A stretch of DNA of 64,000 nt, taken from the NCBI RefSeq assembly GCF_016591715.1, contig NZ_AP024109.1, positions 5,270,001 to 5,334,000 of the forward strand, written 5' to 3'. The position numbers were made by a program, and so were the translations under genes. This DNA comes from Mesorhizobium sp. J8. Lineage in GTDB: Bacteria > Pseudomonadota > Alphaproteobacteria > Rhizobiales > Rhizobiaceae. The notes beneath the pieces were generated by a model that saw nothing but the letters and a program-made list of their open reading frames with translations, had not been told where the DNA came from and did no database searches. This document shows positions 17,174 to 27,226 of this stretch, one piece after another (the stretch's first letter is position 1; every line of letters starts with the position of its first letter).

Positions 17174-17797
17174 ATGAGACGATCGTGGGTGACGACCGTG
17201 TCATTGCTTGCGGCGTTGGCGCTCGGCGCCTGCACCAACGCCAAGGACGTGCTCGAACCTTCGGCGATCACCCCGCCCGCAAGTTCGGTCCAGTCTTCGG
17301 CCACTCCGCAGGGCACATCGACGACAGCCATCTCACCGACCACGACCGCGCCGGCTCCTTCGACCGCCACCGCGACGACGACATCGGCAAAAACAGCGAC
17401 GCCGGCCCAGACCGCCGCCCTCGCCAGGACGCGGCTGCAGGTGGCGCCGATCGTCGGCGCGTCGGTGGACGCGGCGGCACCGTTGACGGCGGAACTGCAG
17501 GCCCGTGCCAAACAGCGCGGCCTGACGCTTGTGGGCAGCACGGACCAGACGGCGACGCATGTGCTGAAGGGCTATTTCTCGACGATGTCCGAGGGCAAGG
17601 ACACGACCGTCATCTATGTCTGGGACATTTACGACCCTTCCGGCAACCGCCTGCATCGCATCAACGGCCAGCAGAAGGCGCCCGCCGTCGGCAGCGGCGA
17701 AGGCTGGCCCACGGTGGCGCCCGCCACCATGCAGGCCATCGCCGACCAGACGATCGACCAGTTCGCCGCCTGGCTTGGCAGCGGCGGCGCCGGTTGA
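17174..17797 (+). CDS. Thr/Ala-rich lipoprotein, unknown function
   Basis: The 207-residue protein has a signal sequence with lipobox LGAC (Cys near residue 20), a long low-complexity Ser/Thr/Ala/Pro linker (about residues 30-85), and a folded C-terminal domain (about 90-205) containing HVLKGYFSTMSEGKDTTVIYVWDIYDPSGNRLHR, seen here only in outline. The beta-rich pattern suggests a periplasmic domain on a flexible tether. No family is recognised with confidence. It lies 55 bases after the M24 gene, possibly as its own unit. Confidence 0.75.
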   Translation: MRRSWVTTVSLLAALALGACTNAKDVLEPSAITPPASSVQSSATPQGTSTTAISPTTTAPAPSTATATTTSAKTATPAQTAALARTRLQVAPIVGASVDAAAPLTAELQARAKQRGLTLVGSTDQTATHVLKGYFSTMSEGKDTTVIYVWDIYDPSGNRLHRINGQQKAPAVGSGEGWPTVAPATMQAIADQTIDQFAAWLGSGGAG

Positions 17798-17981
17798 CCG
17801 GACCGGCCGAACTGCTGCCGGCCAAAACTGTTGCTGGCTTACGATGTTTTCCCTGTTTGTTGCGCTCGCCGGAAGGAATCCCCACAACGAGGCTTGCAAT
17901 ACCGGCGCGGGCCGCTAAAAGCCCGCATAAAAGGCTCATGAGAGTCTCTCCGGCCTCTCCATCCTTCACCAGGAACGGTGC

Positions 17982-18913
<932 letters not shown>

Positions 18914-18917
<4 letters not shown>

Positions 18918-19879
18918 GTGTTCAGTCCCGAGGTCAAGTGGACGGGATTGAGCCGGAACCTTTCTGGCTGTTTGGCCCATGCCGCACAGATGGCTTCGTA
19001 AGGTGTAAGGCCGTGAAGGGTCTTTAGCCGCCTGGCGAAGTTGTATCCGTTGAGGAAGGCAGCAAGGTGATTTTCAAGTTGTCGGTGGGTCTCGTAGTGA
19101 TATCGCCGGACAGTTGCCTCTTTTAGCGTTCGGTTCATCCGTTCGACCTGACCGTTGGTCCATGGATGGTTGGGTTTGGTGAGACGGTGCTGGATGCCAT
19201 GCCTCCAGCAGGTCCGGTCGAAGGGATGGCCGCGCCAACGCGCGGTAGGGCCATTCCGGTTCTTGGGCAGGTCGGCGAACTGGATGCCATTGTCGGTGAG
19301 CACGGTGTGGATTTTGTAGGGGACGGCTTCGACCAATTCGTCGAGGAAAGCTCTTGCAGTGACTGTGGTCGCCTTCTGCATCAGCCGAGCGAAAGCGAAC
19401 TTCGAGGTCCGATCCACTGCCACGAATAGGTAGAGCTTACCCTCTTCGGTTCGAACCTCGGCGATGTCGATGTGGAAATAGCCGATCGGGTAGCGCTTGA
19501 AGGGCTGTTTGGCCGGCCTGTCGCCGGCGACCTCGGGTAGGCGGCTGATCCCGTGGCGCTGAAAGCAACGATGCAAGGACGACCGCGTCAGGTGCGGGAT
19601 TGTCGCTTGCAGCGCATAGAGACAGTCATCCAGAGGCAGCAGCGTATGCTTGCGGAAGGCGACGATCATCGCCTCCTCCTGAGCCGTCAGAACGGTGGAG
19701 CGTACAATCTTCGGACCCATCGGCGCATCATGGACGAAGGCCCGCTTTCGCCACTTGGCGACAGTCTTCTGATTTAGACCGTGCTGCGCTGCGAGTTCTT
19801 TGAGCGGAGCCTCCGATCGCTGTATCGCTGCTCGGATGGCGTGCGTGGTCGTGGCGCTGCCGTGGAGTATCTGTCCCAT
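18914..19879 (-). CDS. IS481-family transposase
   Basis: The 321-residue transposase has an N-terminal HTH ([21 protein letters not shown]) and an rve-type DDE core: Asp in FHIDIAEV, Asp in VLTDNGIQF and Glu in [15 protein letters not shown] at 19879 follows GGGATGAG. No frameshift is seen, so it may be active. The stop TAG is not in the element: it is the flanking CTAG target duplication (18914-18917), which on the opposite strand ends prs. Confidence 0.92.
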
Positions 19880-19943
19880 AGCTCATCCCTGAATGAAGGA
19901 TCAGCTTGACTGATTCCCCCACACTCCGGGACTAGACACCTAG
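18914..19943. mobile_element. complete IS481-family insertion sequence with CTAG target duplication
   Basis: The element proper is 18918-19939 (1022 bp). Its ends read gtgttcagtcccg and, inverted, gtgtctagtcccg. The 4-bp direct repeats CTAG (18914-18917 and 19940-19943) flank it exactly. IS481 of Bordetella is known to insert at CTAG-containing sites. Removing one CTAG plus the element restores prs-TAG joined to the family A repeat, so insertion came after the repeat was in place. Confidence 0.88.
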
Positions 19944-20046
19944 AGCATTTCACCGTTTCACGGAAACGGTGAAATGCTCTATCTCCTTGTTTTTACGCAA
20001 TTCCGGGCGGAAAACCGCTCACACTTTTCCTGGAATTGCTCTAATC
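19941..20046. repeat. mosaic palindromic repeat, family A (A1 + A2)
   Basis: A1 (19941-19980) is a near-perfect palindrome, agagcatttcaccg / cggtgaaatgctct. A2 follows to gctctaa at 20046-end. This is the best-preserved copy in the window. Its left boundary was the stop of prs before the IS insertion; its right boundary supplies the TAG stop of the leftward DHFR-family gene. Confidence 0.8.
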
Positions 20047-20604
20047 GATTTCCAAGGGCGCGTAACGCAGCAGCGTGACACCTTGCGCAAGGCGCTCCGC
20101 GCCAAGCGGCTTCAACGCCAGCGACAGGCCGGATTGGAAATATGGCTTGCCGCCGCCCAGCACGACCGGATGCATGTAGAGCCGGTACTCGTCGATCAGG
20201 CCCGCGCGCGCAAGCTGCCCGGCAAGCTGGGCGCCGGAGACGGAAATTTCGCCGTCCGCCTCCGCCTTGAGCGATCTCGCCACCTTCTCGACATCACTCT
20301 TCATCAGACGGGCATTCGGCCCGACCTCCCCAAGCGTGGTCGAAAACACGACCTTCGGCGTCTGTCGCCAGGCGCGAGCGAAATCACGCTCGACGTCTTC
20401 AGCGCCGATCTCCCGCTCCGGACTGTCCCAGAAGCGCATGGTTTCATACATCCTGCGCCCGCACAGCGCGATTGAAGTTCGCCGCATCTCGCCGTTGAAA
20501 TGCCGATGCAATTCTTCCTCGGGAACCGGCAGGCCGATGTCTCCGCCCGGCCCGGCAATGTAGCCGTCCAGCGATGTCAGCATTGCATAGACGATCGTTG
20601 CCAC
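20041..20604 (-). CDS. dihydrofolate reductase family (RibD C-terminal-like) protein
   Basis: The 187-residue protein has the RibD_C/DHFR-like fold: TSLDGYIAG near the N-terminus, ALCGRRMYETM, the SGAQLAGQL nucleotide-binding turn and the end DEYRLYMHPVVLGGGKPYF. It should be an NAD(P)H-dependent reductase, substrate unknown. The GTG at 20604 is chosen because GGAGGAACG precedes it; the frame runs on upstream without a better start. The stop codon lies in the end of the family A repeat. Confidence 0.83.
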   Translation of the reverse strand: MATIVYAMLTSLDGYIAGPGGDIGLPVPEEELHRHFNGEMRRTSIALCGRRMYETMRFWDSPEREIGAEDVERDFARAWRQTPKVVFSTTLGEVGPNARLMKSDVEKVARSLKAEADGEISVSGAQLAGQLARAGLIDEYRLYMHPVVLGGGKPYFQSGLSLALKPLGAERLAQGVTLLRYAPLEID

Positions 20605-20730
20605 CAGCGTTCCTCCGCTTTTGCCTCCCCAGAAAAGAGGAACATAACCGATTGCAATTTGCAATCGGTACTGGCAAGCGGAACCCGGACTGAGAACCGA
20701 CACGTCAACTCAATGCTGACGGGGCCTCGC

Positions 20731-21600
20731 TCACGCGGCGATCGGACCGCCTGTGCGGCGCGGGTTTTCACCGAAATCGCGCGCGCCGCGCATATAGCCG
20801 CGCGGCGAGGTGCCGAGCATGCGCTTGAACATGGTCGTGAATGCCGGCACGCTGTCATAGCCGAGATCGAGCGCCACCCTGGTGATCGGCTCGCCGTCGG
20901 CGAGCCTGGGCAGCGCCGCGAACAGGCAGGCCTGCTGGCGCCAGGTCGACAGCGACAGCCCGGTCTGGCGGTGGAAGGCACGGGTGAAGGAGCGTCGGCT
21001 CATGCCCGCGGCATCAGCCCATTCGTCGATCGTCGCATGCGGCGACGGGGCCGCCACGAAGCGCCGGCAAAGTGCCGCAAGCTTCGGATCGGACGGGAAA
21101 GGCAGGCCGAGCGGCCGTTCCGGCAGATTCGGGATCTCGTGCAGCAGGAGCCCCATGACGAGCGCGGCGCGCCCTTCGAGCTCGCCGCCCTGCGGCAGCT
21201 TCTCGGATTCCACGATCAGGCTGTGCATCAATTCGGTGATGCCGACGACCCGCAGGCCTTTCGGCAGGCCAGCGACCGCATCCGGCACGACATAGACCGA
21301 GCGCATCGAGACGTCGCCCAGCATCTCGACGGAATGCTCCGTGCCGGCCGGTATCCACATCGCGTGGTCGGGCGGCACCATCCAGCGTCCATGCCTGGTC
21401 GTCACCAAGACGACGCCGACCAGCGCATGCAGCAACTGGCTGCGGCTGTGGCGGTGCCGCGGCACATGGTAGCCGTCCGGGTATTCCGTCGGCAGCGCCA
21501 CGGCCGGCCCGACGGCCTGTTCCAGCCATTGCCACCGGCTTTCATGCAACCTGCCTAACTCGGCGGCATTGCCCTTGAATATCTCCTTGCCATGCGGCAT
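20731..21600 (-). CDS. AraC family transcriptional regulator
   Basis: The 289-residue protein has an N-terminal cupin-like effector domain (HVPRHRHSRSQLLHAL, IPAGTEHSVEML) and a C-terminal double HTH (MSRRSFTRAFHRQTGLSLSTWRQQA and GYDSVPAFTTMFKRMLGTSPRGY). AraC regulators of this layout commonly control a divergent exporter, and here an MFS gene begins 164 bases away on the other strand, so control of that gene is likely. A family B repeat lies between the two. Confidence 0.88.
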   Translation of the reverse strand: MPHGKEIFKGNAAELGRLHESRWQWLEQAVGPAVALPTEYPDGYHVPRHRHSRSQLLHALVGVVLVTTRHGRWMVPPDHAMWIPAGTEHSVEMLGDVSMRSVYVVPDAVAGLPKGLRVVGITELMHSLIVESEKLPQGGELEGRAALVMGLLLHEIPNLPERPLGLPFPSDPKLAALCRRFVAAPSPHATIDEWADAAGMSRRSFTRAFHRQTGLSLSTWRQQACLFAALPRLADGEPITRVALDLGYDSVPAFTTMFKRMLGTSPRGYMRGARDFGENPRRTGGPIAA

Positions 21601-21690
21601 CGATGTGGCCCACTTGCGAAACTATTGGACCAAACCACGAAAGACGTCACTTGGCAACAAGCCTATAAGGCCGGCTGCGGTTCGCCGCCT

Positions 21691-21740
21691 AGAGCATGAT
21701 CGCGAAACCTGGGAACCGGTTTTCGGAAAAGATCATGCTC
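21691..21740. repeat. palindromic repeat, family B
   Basis: Inverted ends agagcatgatc and gatcatgctc enclose ctgggaaccggttttcgga. The copy sits inside the AraC/MFS divergent promoter region, 24 bases before the MFS start codon, so it may form part of the MFS mRNA leader. Confidence 0.7.
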
Positions 21741-21763
21741 CAACAAGACTACGGAGCATTGCC

Positions 21764-22993
21764 TTGACTGATACGACCGCCACCTCCGTCGCCACGCCGG
21801 CGCCGGCAAGCAACATCTCGGCGCAAGCGACGGCCTTCACCGTCATTCTTGCGGTGAGCTTCTGCCACTGTGTCAACGACATCATGCAGTCGCTGCTTTC
21901 GGCGATCTATCCGCTGCTCAAGGACAATTACGGTCTCGATTTCTGGCAGATCGGCCTTCTGACCTTCACCTTCCAGGTGACGGCCTCGCTGCTGCAGCCG
22001 GTGATCGGCATGATCACCGACAAGAAGCCGATGCCCTACTCCTTGCCCTGGGGCATGGCTTCCTCGCTGGTCGGCCTGGTGGTGCTCGCTCATGCCGGCC
22101 ATTACTGGCTGCTGTTGATCGGCGCCTCGCTGATCGGCATCGGCTCGGCGATCTTCCATCCGGAATCCTCGCGCATCGCCCGCTTCGCCTCGGGCGGCCG
22201 CTTCGGCCTCGCGCAGTCGCTGTTCCAGGTCGGCGGCAATTTCGGCCAAGCCATGGGACCGTTGCTCGCCGCCTTCATCGTCGTGCCGTTCGGTCAGACC
22301 AGCATTTCCTGGTTCGCCGTCGGCTCGCTGATCGGCATCGTGGTGCTGTGGCAGGTCGGCGGCTGGTACAGCCGGCTGCGCGCCTCGATGGCCAGCCGCA
22401 AGCAGGCTGCCCACGTCTCGCCTTTCACGCGCAAGAAGGTCATGTGGGCGCTGGCCGTGCTGACGCTGCTGGTGCTGACCAAGAATGCCTATATCGCCTC
22501 GCTCTCCAGCTACTACACCTTCTACGCCATCCATAAGTTCGGCGTTTCGGTGCAAACGAGCCAGGTGATGCTGTTCCTGTTCCTCGGTGCCTCGGCGCTC
22601 GGCATCCTGCTCGGCGGCCCGTTCGGCGACCGCTACGGACAGAAGGCGATGATCTGGTTCTCGATCGTCGGCGTGCTGCCCTTCACGCTGGCGCTGCCCT
22701 ACGCCAATCTGGAATGGACGATGGTTCTCACCGTGCTGATCGGCCTGATCCTGTCGTCGGCCTTCTCCAACATCGTCGTCTTCGCGCAGGAGCTGGTTCC
22801 GGGTCGCGTCGGCATGATCGCCGGCATCTTCTTCGGCTTCGCCTTCGGCATGGGCGGCATCGCTGCCGCGGTGCTCGGCGTCGTCGCCGACATGAAGGGC
22901 ATAGACTTCGTCTACCAGATCTGCTCGTACCTGCCCTTCCTCGGCCTGCTGACAGTGTTCCTGCCCAACATGAAGGAAGCGCGGAAGGCCTGA
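21764..22993 (+). CDS. MFS exporter, fosmidomycin resistance (Fsr)-like
   Basis: The 409-residue protein has twelve predicted membrane helices and MFS landmarks such as GMITDKKP and GPFGDRYGQK (loops between helices 2-3 and 8-9). NDIMQSLLSAIYPLLK near the start and FHPESSRIA are typical of the Fsr branch of drug exporters. TTG at 21764 is chosen because GGAG precedes it at seven bases; the frame continues upstream only through the family B repeat. The divergent AraC gene probably controls it. Confidence 0.85.
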   Translation: MTDTTATSVATPAPASNISAQATAFTVILAVSFCHCVNDIMQSLLSAIYPLLKDNYGLDFWQIGLLTFTFQVTASLLQPVIGMITDKKPMPYSLPWGMASSLVGLVVLAHAGHYWLLLIGASLIGIGSAIFHPESSRIARFASGGRFGLAQSLFQVGGNFGQAMGPLLAAFIVVPFGQTSISWFAVGSLIGIVVLWQVGGWYSRLRASMASRKQAAHVSPFTRKKVMWALAVLTLLVLTKNAYIASLSSYYTFYAIHKFGVSVQTSQVMLFLFLGASALGILLGGPFGDRYGQKAMIWFSIVGVLPFTLALPYANLEWTMVLTVLIGLILSSAFSNIVVFAQELVPGRVGMIAGIFFGFAFGMGGIAAAVLGVVADMKGIDFVYQICSYLPFLGLLTVFLPNMKEARKA

Positions 22994-23009
22994 ACTGGCC
23001 GGATAGCGG

Positions 23010-23072
23010 CTCTATCTCCTTGTATGCAATTCCGGACGGAAAACCGCTCACACTTTTCCTGGAATTGCTCTG
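23010..23072. repeat. repeat family A, module A2 alone
   Basis: The stretch from ctatctccttg to ggaattgctct matches module A2 of the copy at 19941-20046, without module A1. It lies downstream of the MFS gene, between convergent genes. Confidence 0.7.
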
Positions 23073-23184
23073 GCAACAATCGCCGCCGGGTTCGGAACCT
23101 TGACCGTTCCGGATTCGGCGGAATTTCCATAGTGCAACGCCCCCAAACGGCAGTTCTTTCCTCAGCGCCCGCCAGTACGCGAAA

Positions 23185-24465
23185 TCAGCTTTTTCTCCAC
23201 AAGCCCATGCGCCGCAGCAGGCCGGGCAGAAAGCCGCCGGGATCATCGACGGCAGGCGCCTGGTGCCGCCGCCTCGGCAGCGCTGCGAATAGCCCGGGAA
23301 GCTTTTGGAGCGTCTCGGTCCAAAGCAGCGTGTCGAGCTGTGCGATGTCTGCCTGCGTCAATGCTTCCGGTTCGCTTCTGAGCGCCTGCGCAAGCAAATC
23401 CCGAAAATCTTCCGGCCTGTCCGCCAGCCGGACATTTCGCCAATGCTTGAATTGCTCATAACCGCGAAACGCGAAGCTCGTCGCCACGATCGGCTTGCGG
23501 CTGTACAGCGCTTCCGCGGTCTTGATGTTGGTGCCGCCGCCTTCGACGATCGGAAGCATCACGGCATCGGCAAGCTCGATCAGCGCGCTGAGGGTCGCGC
23601 CGTCCTGCACGCCGAGCAGCTCGATCCGGGCATTGTCGGCACCGCGGTGCCGCAGGAATCCGGGATCGTTCCGGATCTGGTCGGCAACGCCGCCTACCAC
23701 GACGATCCGCTCCGAGGCTGAGAGAAAGCCGAGGTCCGGACCCGTCATCTGGAGAAAACCGCGTACGTTGGGCGGATGGCCCGACCCGACGAACAGCGCG
23801 GTGCGCAGGCCGGCGAAGCGCGACGCCCAACGAGCGAAGCCGGCGGACGTTTCGCGCGGCCATATGCCGTTGGCGGCGATCACCACGCTTGGATTGAGCT
23901 TGCGGAAACAGGCTGCGTCCTGCTCGCTGACGGTGACGACCAGATCTGCCTTTGCGGCAAGATCGGACTCGATCTCCGCCGCGCGTTGCGCGCTCCACAG
24001 GTCCGTCCCCGCGCCGGCTGTCGCAGCCTCTTGCGCCGGCAACTGCTGCTCGAAGTTGTGCGAACTGTACACGATTGAAAAGCGTGCCTCCGGCGAGCCC
24101 GTCTCGACATACTCGCGCAAAGCCGGCCAAAGCCAGCATTGCTCGAGGGCGATGACATCCGGCCTGAAGTCATCGAGGAATTTTGCGATTGCGCGGCGAC
24201 TGGATTTGCTGCGCACCACGAATTCGGCGCTGGCGACATCGGAACGCCATTTGCGCCTGGCCATCTTCTTGCGAAAGCGGCGTGGCATCTCGATGAAAAA
24301 ATCGCCGGTCTCCATTTCCCGCCTGGCGCCGCGGTGGGGAGTAACGACGACATGGCGTGTTTCCCATCCACAATCCCGCAGGACCTTGTGAATGGCATTT
24401 GCCCTCAATTGGCCGCCATGGACCGGCCGCCAAATCGGAAACGTTCCCAGCGAAACATACCTCAT
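23185..24465 (-). CDS. glycosyltransferase, GT4-like
   Basis: The 426-residue protein looks like a GT-B glycosyltransferase: an N-terminal segment RPVHGGQLRANAIHKVLRD as in GT4 acceptor domains, SSHNFEQQ, VTVSEQD, then ALFVGSGHPPNVRG and a donor loop PIVEGGGTNIKTAEAL. The C-terminus is basic (RRHQAP..., GLWRKS). The sugar and acceptor are unknown; surface polysaccharide is the usual context, but no other polysaccharide genes are adjacent. No strong ribosome site precedes the ATG at 24465. Confidence 0.8.
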   Translation of the reverse strand: MRYVSLGTFPIWRPVHGGQLRANAIHKVLRDCGWETRHVVVTPHRGARREMETGDFFIEMPRRFRKKMARRKWRSDVASAEFVVRSKSSRRAIAKFLDDFRPDVIALEQCWLWPALREYVETGSPEARFSIVYSSHNFEQQLPAQEAATAGAGTDLWSAQRAAEIESDLAAKADLVVTVSEQDAACFRKLNPSVVIAANGIWPRETSAGFARWASRFAGLRTALFVGSGHPPNVRGFLQMTGPDLGFLSASERIVVVGGVADQIRNDPGFLRHRGADNARIELLGVQDGATLSALIELADAVMLPIVEGGGTNIKTAEALYSRKPIVATSFAFRGYEQFKHWRNVRLADRPEDFRDLLAQALRSEPEALTQADIAQLDTLLWTETLQKLPGLFAALPRRRHQAPAVDDPGGFLPGLLRRMGLWRKS

Positions 24466-24680
24466 CGGGTCGACCTGACGCTACAGCCGCTGGCGTAAGG
24501 CAGCGGTCCCAAGCCGATACCCATTCTGTTGCCCCCACCTCGGAGGGGACACTACCATTTTCGGCGTCGAGTCCGGACATGATAATGGCGGGTGGGTGCT
24601 GGCCTCTCACGGATGTCAAAAGAACGACATGGGTCGACCCATCCTGCTCAACCGTTCACGACGGTCCTTCCCCTTTTGTA

Positions 24681-24702
24681 GCACCCGCCCAAAGGCGGGT
24701 GC
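24681..24702. terminator. hairpin after the hydrolase gene
   Basis: A 9-bp perfect stem, gcacccgcc / ggcgggtgc, lies 25 bases past the leftward hydrolase stop. A short ttt follows only on the plus strand, so terminator function for the hydrolase is uncertain. Confidence 0.4.
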
Positions 24703-24726
24703 TTTCGCGGGTTTCAGCAGGCAAGC

Positions 24727-25599
24727 TCAGGCCTTGAAGAAGGCCAGCAGGTCCGCGTTGATGACGTCCGCATGAGTCGTTGCCATGCCGTGCGGAAAGC
24801 CCTTATAGACCTTGAGCTCGCCCTTCTTGAGCAGCTTGATCGCAAGCAACGCGGAGTCCGCGATCGGCACGATCTGGTCGTCGTCGCCATGCATGACCAG
24901 CACCGGCACGTCGACTGTCTTCAGGTCTTCGGTGAAGTCCGTTTCCGAGAAGGCCTTGATGCAGTCGTAATGCGCCTTGGCGCCGCCCATCATGCCCTGG
25001 CGCCACCAATTGTCGATGACGCCTTCGGAAACCTGCGCGCCCGGGCGGTTGAAGCCGTAGAACGGTCCGGCCGGCACGTCGTGGAAGAACTGGGCGCGGT
25101 TGGCGGACAGCGCCGCCCGGAAACCGTCGAACACCTCGATCGGCAGACCACCTGGATTTGCCGGCGTCTTCAACATGATCGGCGGCACCGCGCCGATCAG
25201 CACGGCCTTGGCGACGCGGCCTGCGCCGCCATATTGCGCGACGTAGCGCGCCACCTCGCCGCCGCCCGTCGAGTGACCGACATGGATGGCGTCCTTGAGG
25301 CCGAGATGCGCGGCGAGCGCCGCCACGTCGGCGGCATAGGTGTCCATCTCATTGCCGGTGTCGGTCTGGCTGGAACGGCCATGGCCGCGCCGGTCATGCG
25401 CGATGACGCGGTAACCTTGTGCCAGGAAGAACAGCATCTGAGCGTCCCAGTCGTCGCTGCTCAGCGGCCAGCCATGATGGAAGACGACCGGCTGGCCCGC
25501 CCCCCAATCCTTGTAGAAGATCTGCGTTCCGTCCTTGGCGGTGATCGTACCGCTGCCCGAGCCCGGCTTGGTCTGCCCTGATGTGGTCTGCAAGCTCAT
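24727..25599 (-). CDS. alpha/beta hydrolase, non-heme chloroperoxidase/esterase type
   Basis: The 290-residue protein has a full alpha/beta hydrolase triad: Ser in GHSTGGGEV, Asp in [10 protein letters not shown] and His in GFPHGMA. The oxyanion region [11 protein letters not shown] is like cofactor-free chloroperoxidases and aryl esterases, which often use peroxide. AAAGGAG precedes ATG at 25599. The divergent gene is an OhrR-type regulator, and two identical palindromes lie between, suggesting peroxide- or thiol-responsive control. Confidence 0.88.
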   Translation of the reverse strand: MSLQTTSGQTKPGSGSGTITAKDGTQIFYKDWGAGQPVVFHHGWPLSSDDWDAQMLFFLAQGYRVIAHDRRGHGRSSQTDTGNEMDTYAADVAALAAHLGLKDAIHVGHSTGGGEVARYVAQYGGAGRVAKAVLIGAVPPIMLKTPANPGGLPIEVFDGFRAALSANRAQFFHDVPAGPFYGFNRPGAQVSEGVIDNWWRQGMMGGAKAHYDCIKAFSETDFTEDLKTVDVPVLVMHGDDDQIVPIADSALLAIKLLKKGELKVYKGFPHGMATTHADVINADLLAFFKA

Positions 25600-25633
25600 C
25601 TCAATCTCCTTTGGTTGATACCGCAATAAACAA

Positions 25634-25643
25634 TATCGCGATA
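25634..25643. promoter_or_regulatory. palindrome 1 in the hydrolase/OhrR divergent region
   Basis: tatcgcgata is a perfect 10-bp palindrome, 35 bases before the hydrolase start. An identical palindrome lies 55 bp away at 25689-25698. Paired sites about five helical turns apart between divergent genes are a plausible binding arrangement for the MarR/OhrR protein. Confidence 0.5.
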
Positions 25644-25688
25644 ACTGATTTCGTAACGAAGATCGAAAGCCTTGTCCATCGAAATATG

Positions 25689-25698
25689 TATCGCGATA
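25689..25698. promoter_or_regulatory. palindrome 2 in the hydrolase/OhrR divergent region
   Basis: Second perfect tatcgcgata palindrome, 51 bases before the regulator start chosen here. It is within gtatcgcgatatc, which extends the symmetry by one or two bases. Confidence 0.5.
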
Positions 25699-25748
25699 TC
25701 ATTTTTCGTGGTACACAGCAGATGATCAGTCGGCAAAAGGAATACGCA

Positions 25749-26192
25749 GTGCCTCTCCCGTTGGACAATCAGCTCTGCTTCACGCTCTATGCCACCTCGA
25801 TGGCGATCAACCGCACCTACAAGCCGATGCTGGACGAGATGGGCATCACCTATCCGCAATATCTCGTGCTCAATGTGCTGGCAGAGGCGGACGGCATGTC
25901 GGTGGGCAGCATCGCGCATCGGCTCGCCCTGGAATCGAGCACCATCACGCCGCTGGTGAAGCGAATGGAGCAGGCTGGCCTTGTCACCCGGCAGCGCAGC
26001 CGGGCCGACGAGCGTCAGGTGCAGGTCGACCTGACTCCCAGCGGACGAGCCCTGCTCGTCCAGTGCAACTGCCTGAACGAGACGCTGATCGAGCGCTCGG
26101 GCATGAAATTGGCTGAACTCGATGCCTTGAACCGGCAAATCCAGGCATTGCGCGATGCGCTGAACGGCGGCCAGGCGAACGACGACGCCTAG
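25749..26192 (+). CDS. MarR/OhrR-type redox-sensing regulator
   Basis: The 147-residue winged-helix protein resembles OhrR: PLPLDNQLCFTLYATS places a Cys at residue 10, where OhrR has its reactive Cys, followed by GITYPQYLVL and the wing region RSRADERQVQVDLT. Cys106 and Cys108 lie near the C-terminus, so it may be a 2-Cys type that forms a disulfide. GTG at 25749 follows AAGGA; ATG at 25722 is in frame but lacks a ribosome site. It is divergent from, and probably represses, the hydrolase gene. Confidence 0.82.
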   Translation: MPLPLDNQLCFTLYATSMAINRTYKPMLDEMGITYPQYLVLNVLAEADGMSVGSIAHRLALESSTITPLVKRMEQAGLVTRQRSRADERQVQVDLTPSGRALLVQCNCLNETLIERSGMKLAELDALNRQIQALRDALNGGQANDDA

Positions 26193-26234
26193 AATAATTC
26201 CAGGAAAGTGTCCGGAACCGCGCGAAAGCAGCGG

Positions 26235-26879
26235 TCACGCCTCAATCTTCACCGGTGGCAGCGGCGGCGCTTCCAGCCCCTGGAACGGGTCGCGCCAGGC
26301 ATCGATCGCTTCCAGCCGGCCATACCAGCGGCGGATCGACGGATATTCGTCGAGCGGCAATCCGGCGACGTCGTTGAACGGCAGGAACGTCGCCATGCGG
26401 AAATCCGCATAGGAGATCGAATTGCCGACCAGCCATTCCCGCCCGGAAAGCTCAGGCTCGAGGACCGCCGCGGCTTTATGGAACTGCCTCAGTCCCTCCT
26501 CGACCAGCGCCTGATCGATCGGGCCGAGGCCATAGCGCTGCTTGGTGCCAAGTTCGAAATGCACCATGTCGCAAGCGAAGGCGAAACGTTCCTTGCCCCA
26601 GCTGATCCAACGGATCATGTCCGGCTCGTCGTCCCCGTGGCGCCAGAAATCCGAACGCGTCTCGCGCGAAAGCCGGCAGGCGATGGCGTCCGCCTCCCAC
26701 AGGCTCCATCCTGCGCCGACCAATATCGGCAAGGTCAGATTGGGGTTGAGCGCGCGGTAACGCTCGGCCTGCCCCTGCGCCATCGGCGACGCGAATTCGA
26801 ACGCGATCTCCGCCTTGAGATGGCGCGCCGTCGCGACCGCGAGGCGAGGATTGGGATTGCGGCTGAACAGGAGTTTCAT
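26235..26879 (-). CDS. glutathione S-transferase family protein
   Basis: The 214-residue protein has an N-terminal thioredoxin-like domain (MKLLFSRNPNPRLAVATARH, then NPNLTLPIL with the cis-Pro, and LWEADAIACRL) and an all-helical C-terminal domain with GNSISYADFRMATFLPF, the GST N-capping box region. The substrate is unknown. ATG at 26879 follows GGGGACC. It faces away from rplY and ends near the convergent OhrR gene. Confidence 0.88.
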   Translation of the reverse strand: MKLLFSRNPNPRLAVATARHLKAEIAFEFASPMAQGQAERYRALNPNLTLPILVGAGWSLWEADAIACRLSRETRSDFWRHGDDEPDMIRWISWGKERFAFACDMVHFELGTKQRYGLGPIDQALVEEGLRQFHKAAAVLEPELSGREWLVGNSISYADFRMATFLPFNDVAGLPLDEYPSIRRWYGRLEAIDAWRDPFQGLEAPPLPPVKIEA

Positions 26880-27226
26880 AGTGGTCCCCACGGATCTGGT
26901 CACGCGCCGCAGGACGTTCGGGAACCGCCCGATCCTACATTTGTCGCAAATGGATTTCCGGATTATGCTCGGCACCGGAAACCACCCTGCAAGCCTTCCA
27001 GCCCAACCGCTTGCACCCTTGCCCGCCTTCCGCTATAGAGCCGCCACCCGCGTAGACACCCTTGGAGGCAACGCGGAGGAAGGCCGGCCAGGCCTCGCAT
27101 GATCCCCAGACGCATTTGGATCGCCAAACGCATCGGACAGATCGTGCAAGGCCGCGACGGCTTTCGACGTTTACGGTTGGCCTCGTGCTTGCCGCAAGCG
27201 CTCCATAACACGCGAAAGGAAATGCC
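26880..27226. other. 347-bp divergent region between GST and rplY
   Basis: No gene or member of the window's repeat families is recognised. It contains the start regions of both genes. Ribosomal protein leaders can carry autoregulatory structures, but no clear L25-binding mimic was found by eye. Confidence 0.4.
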
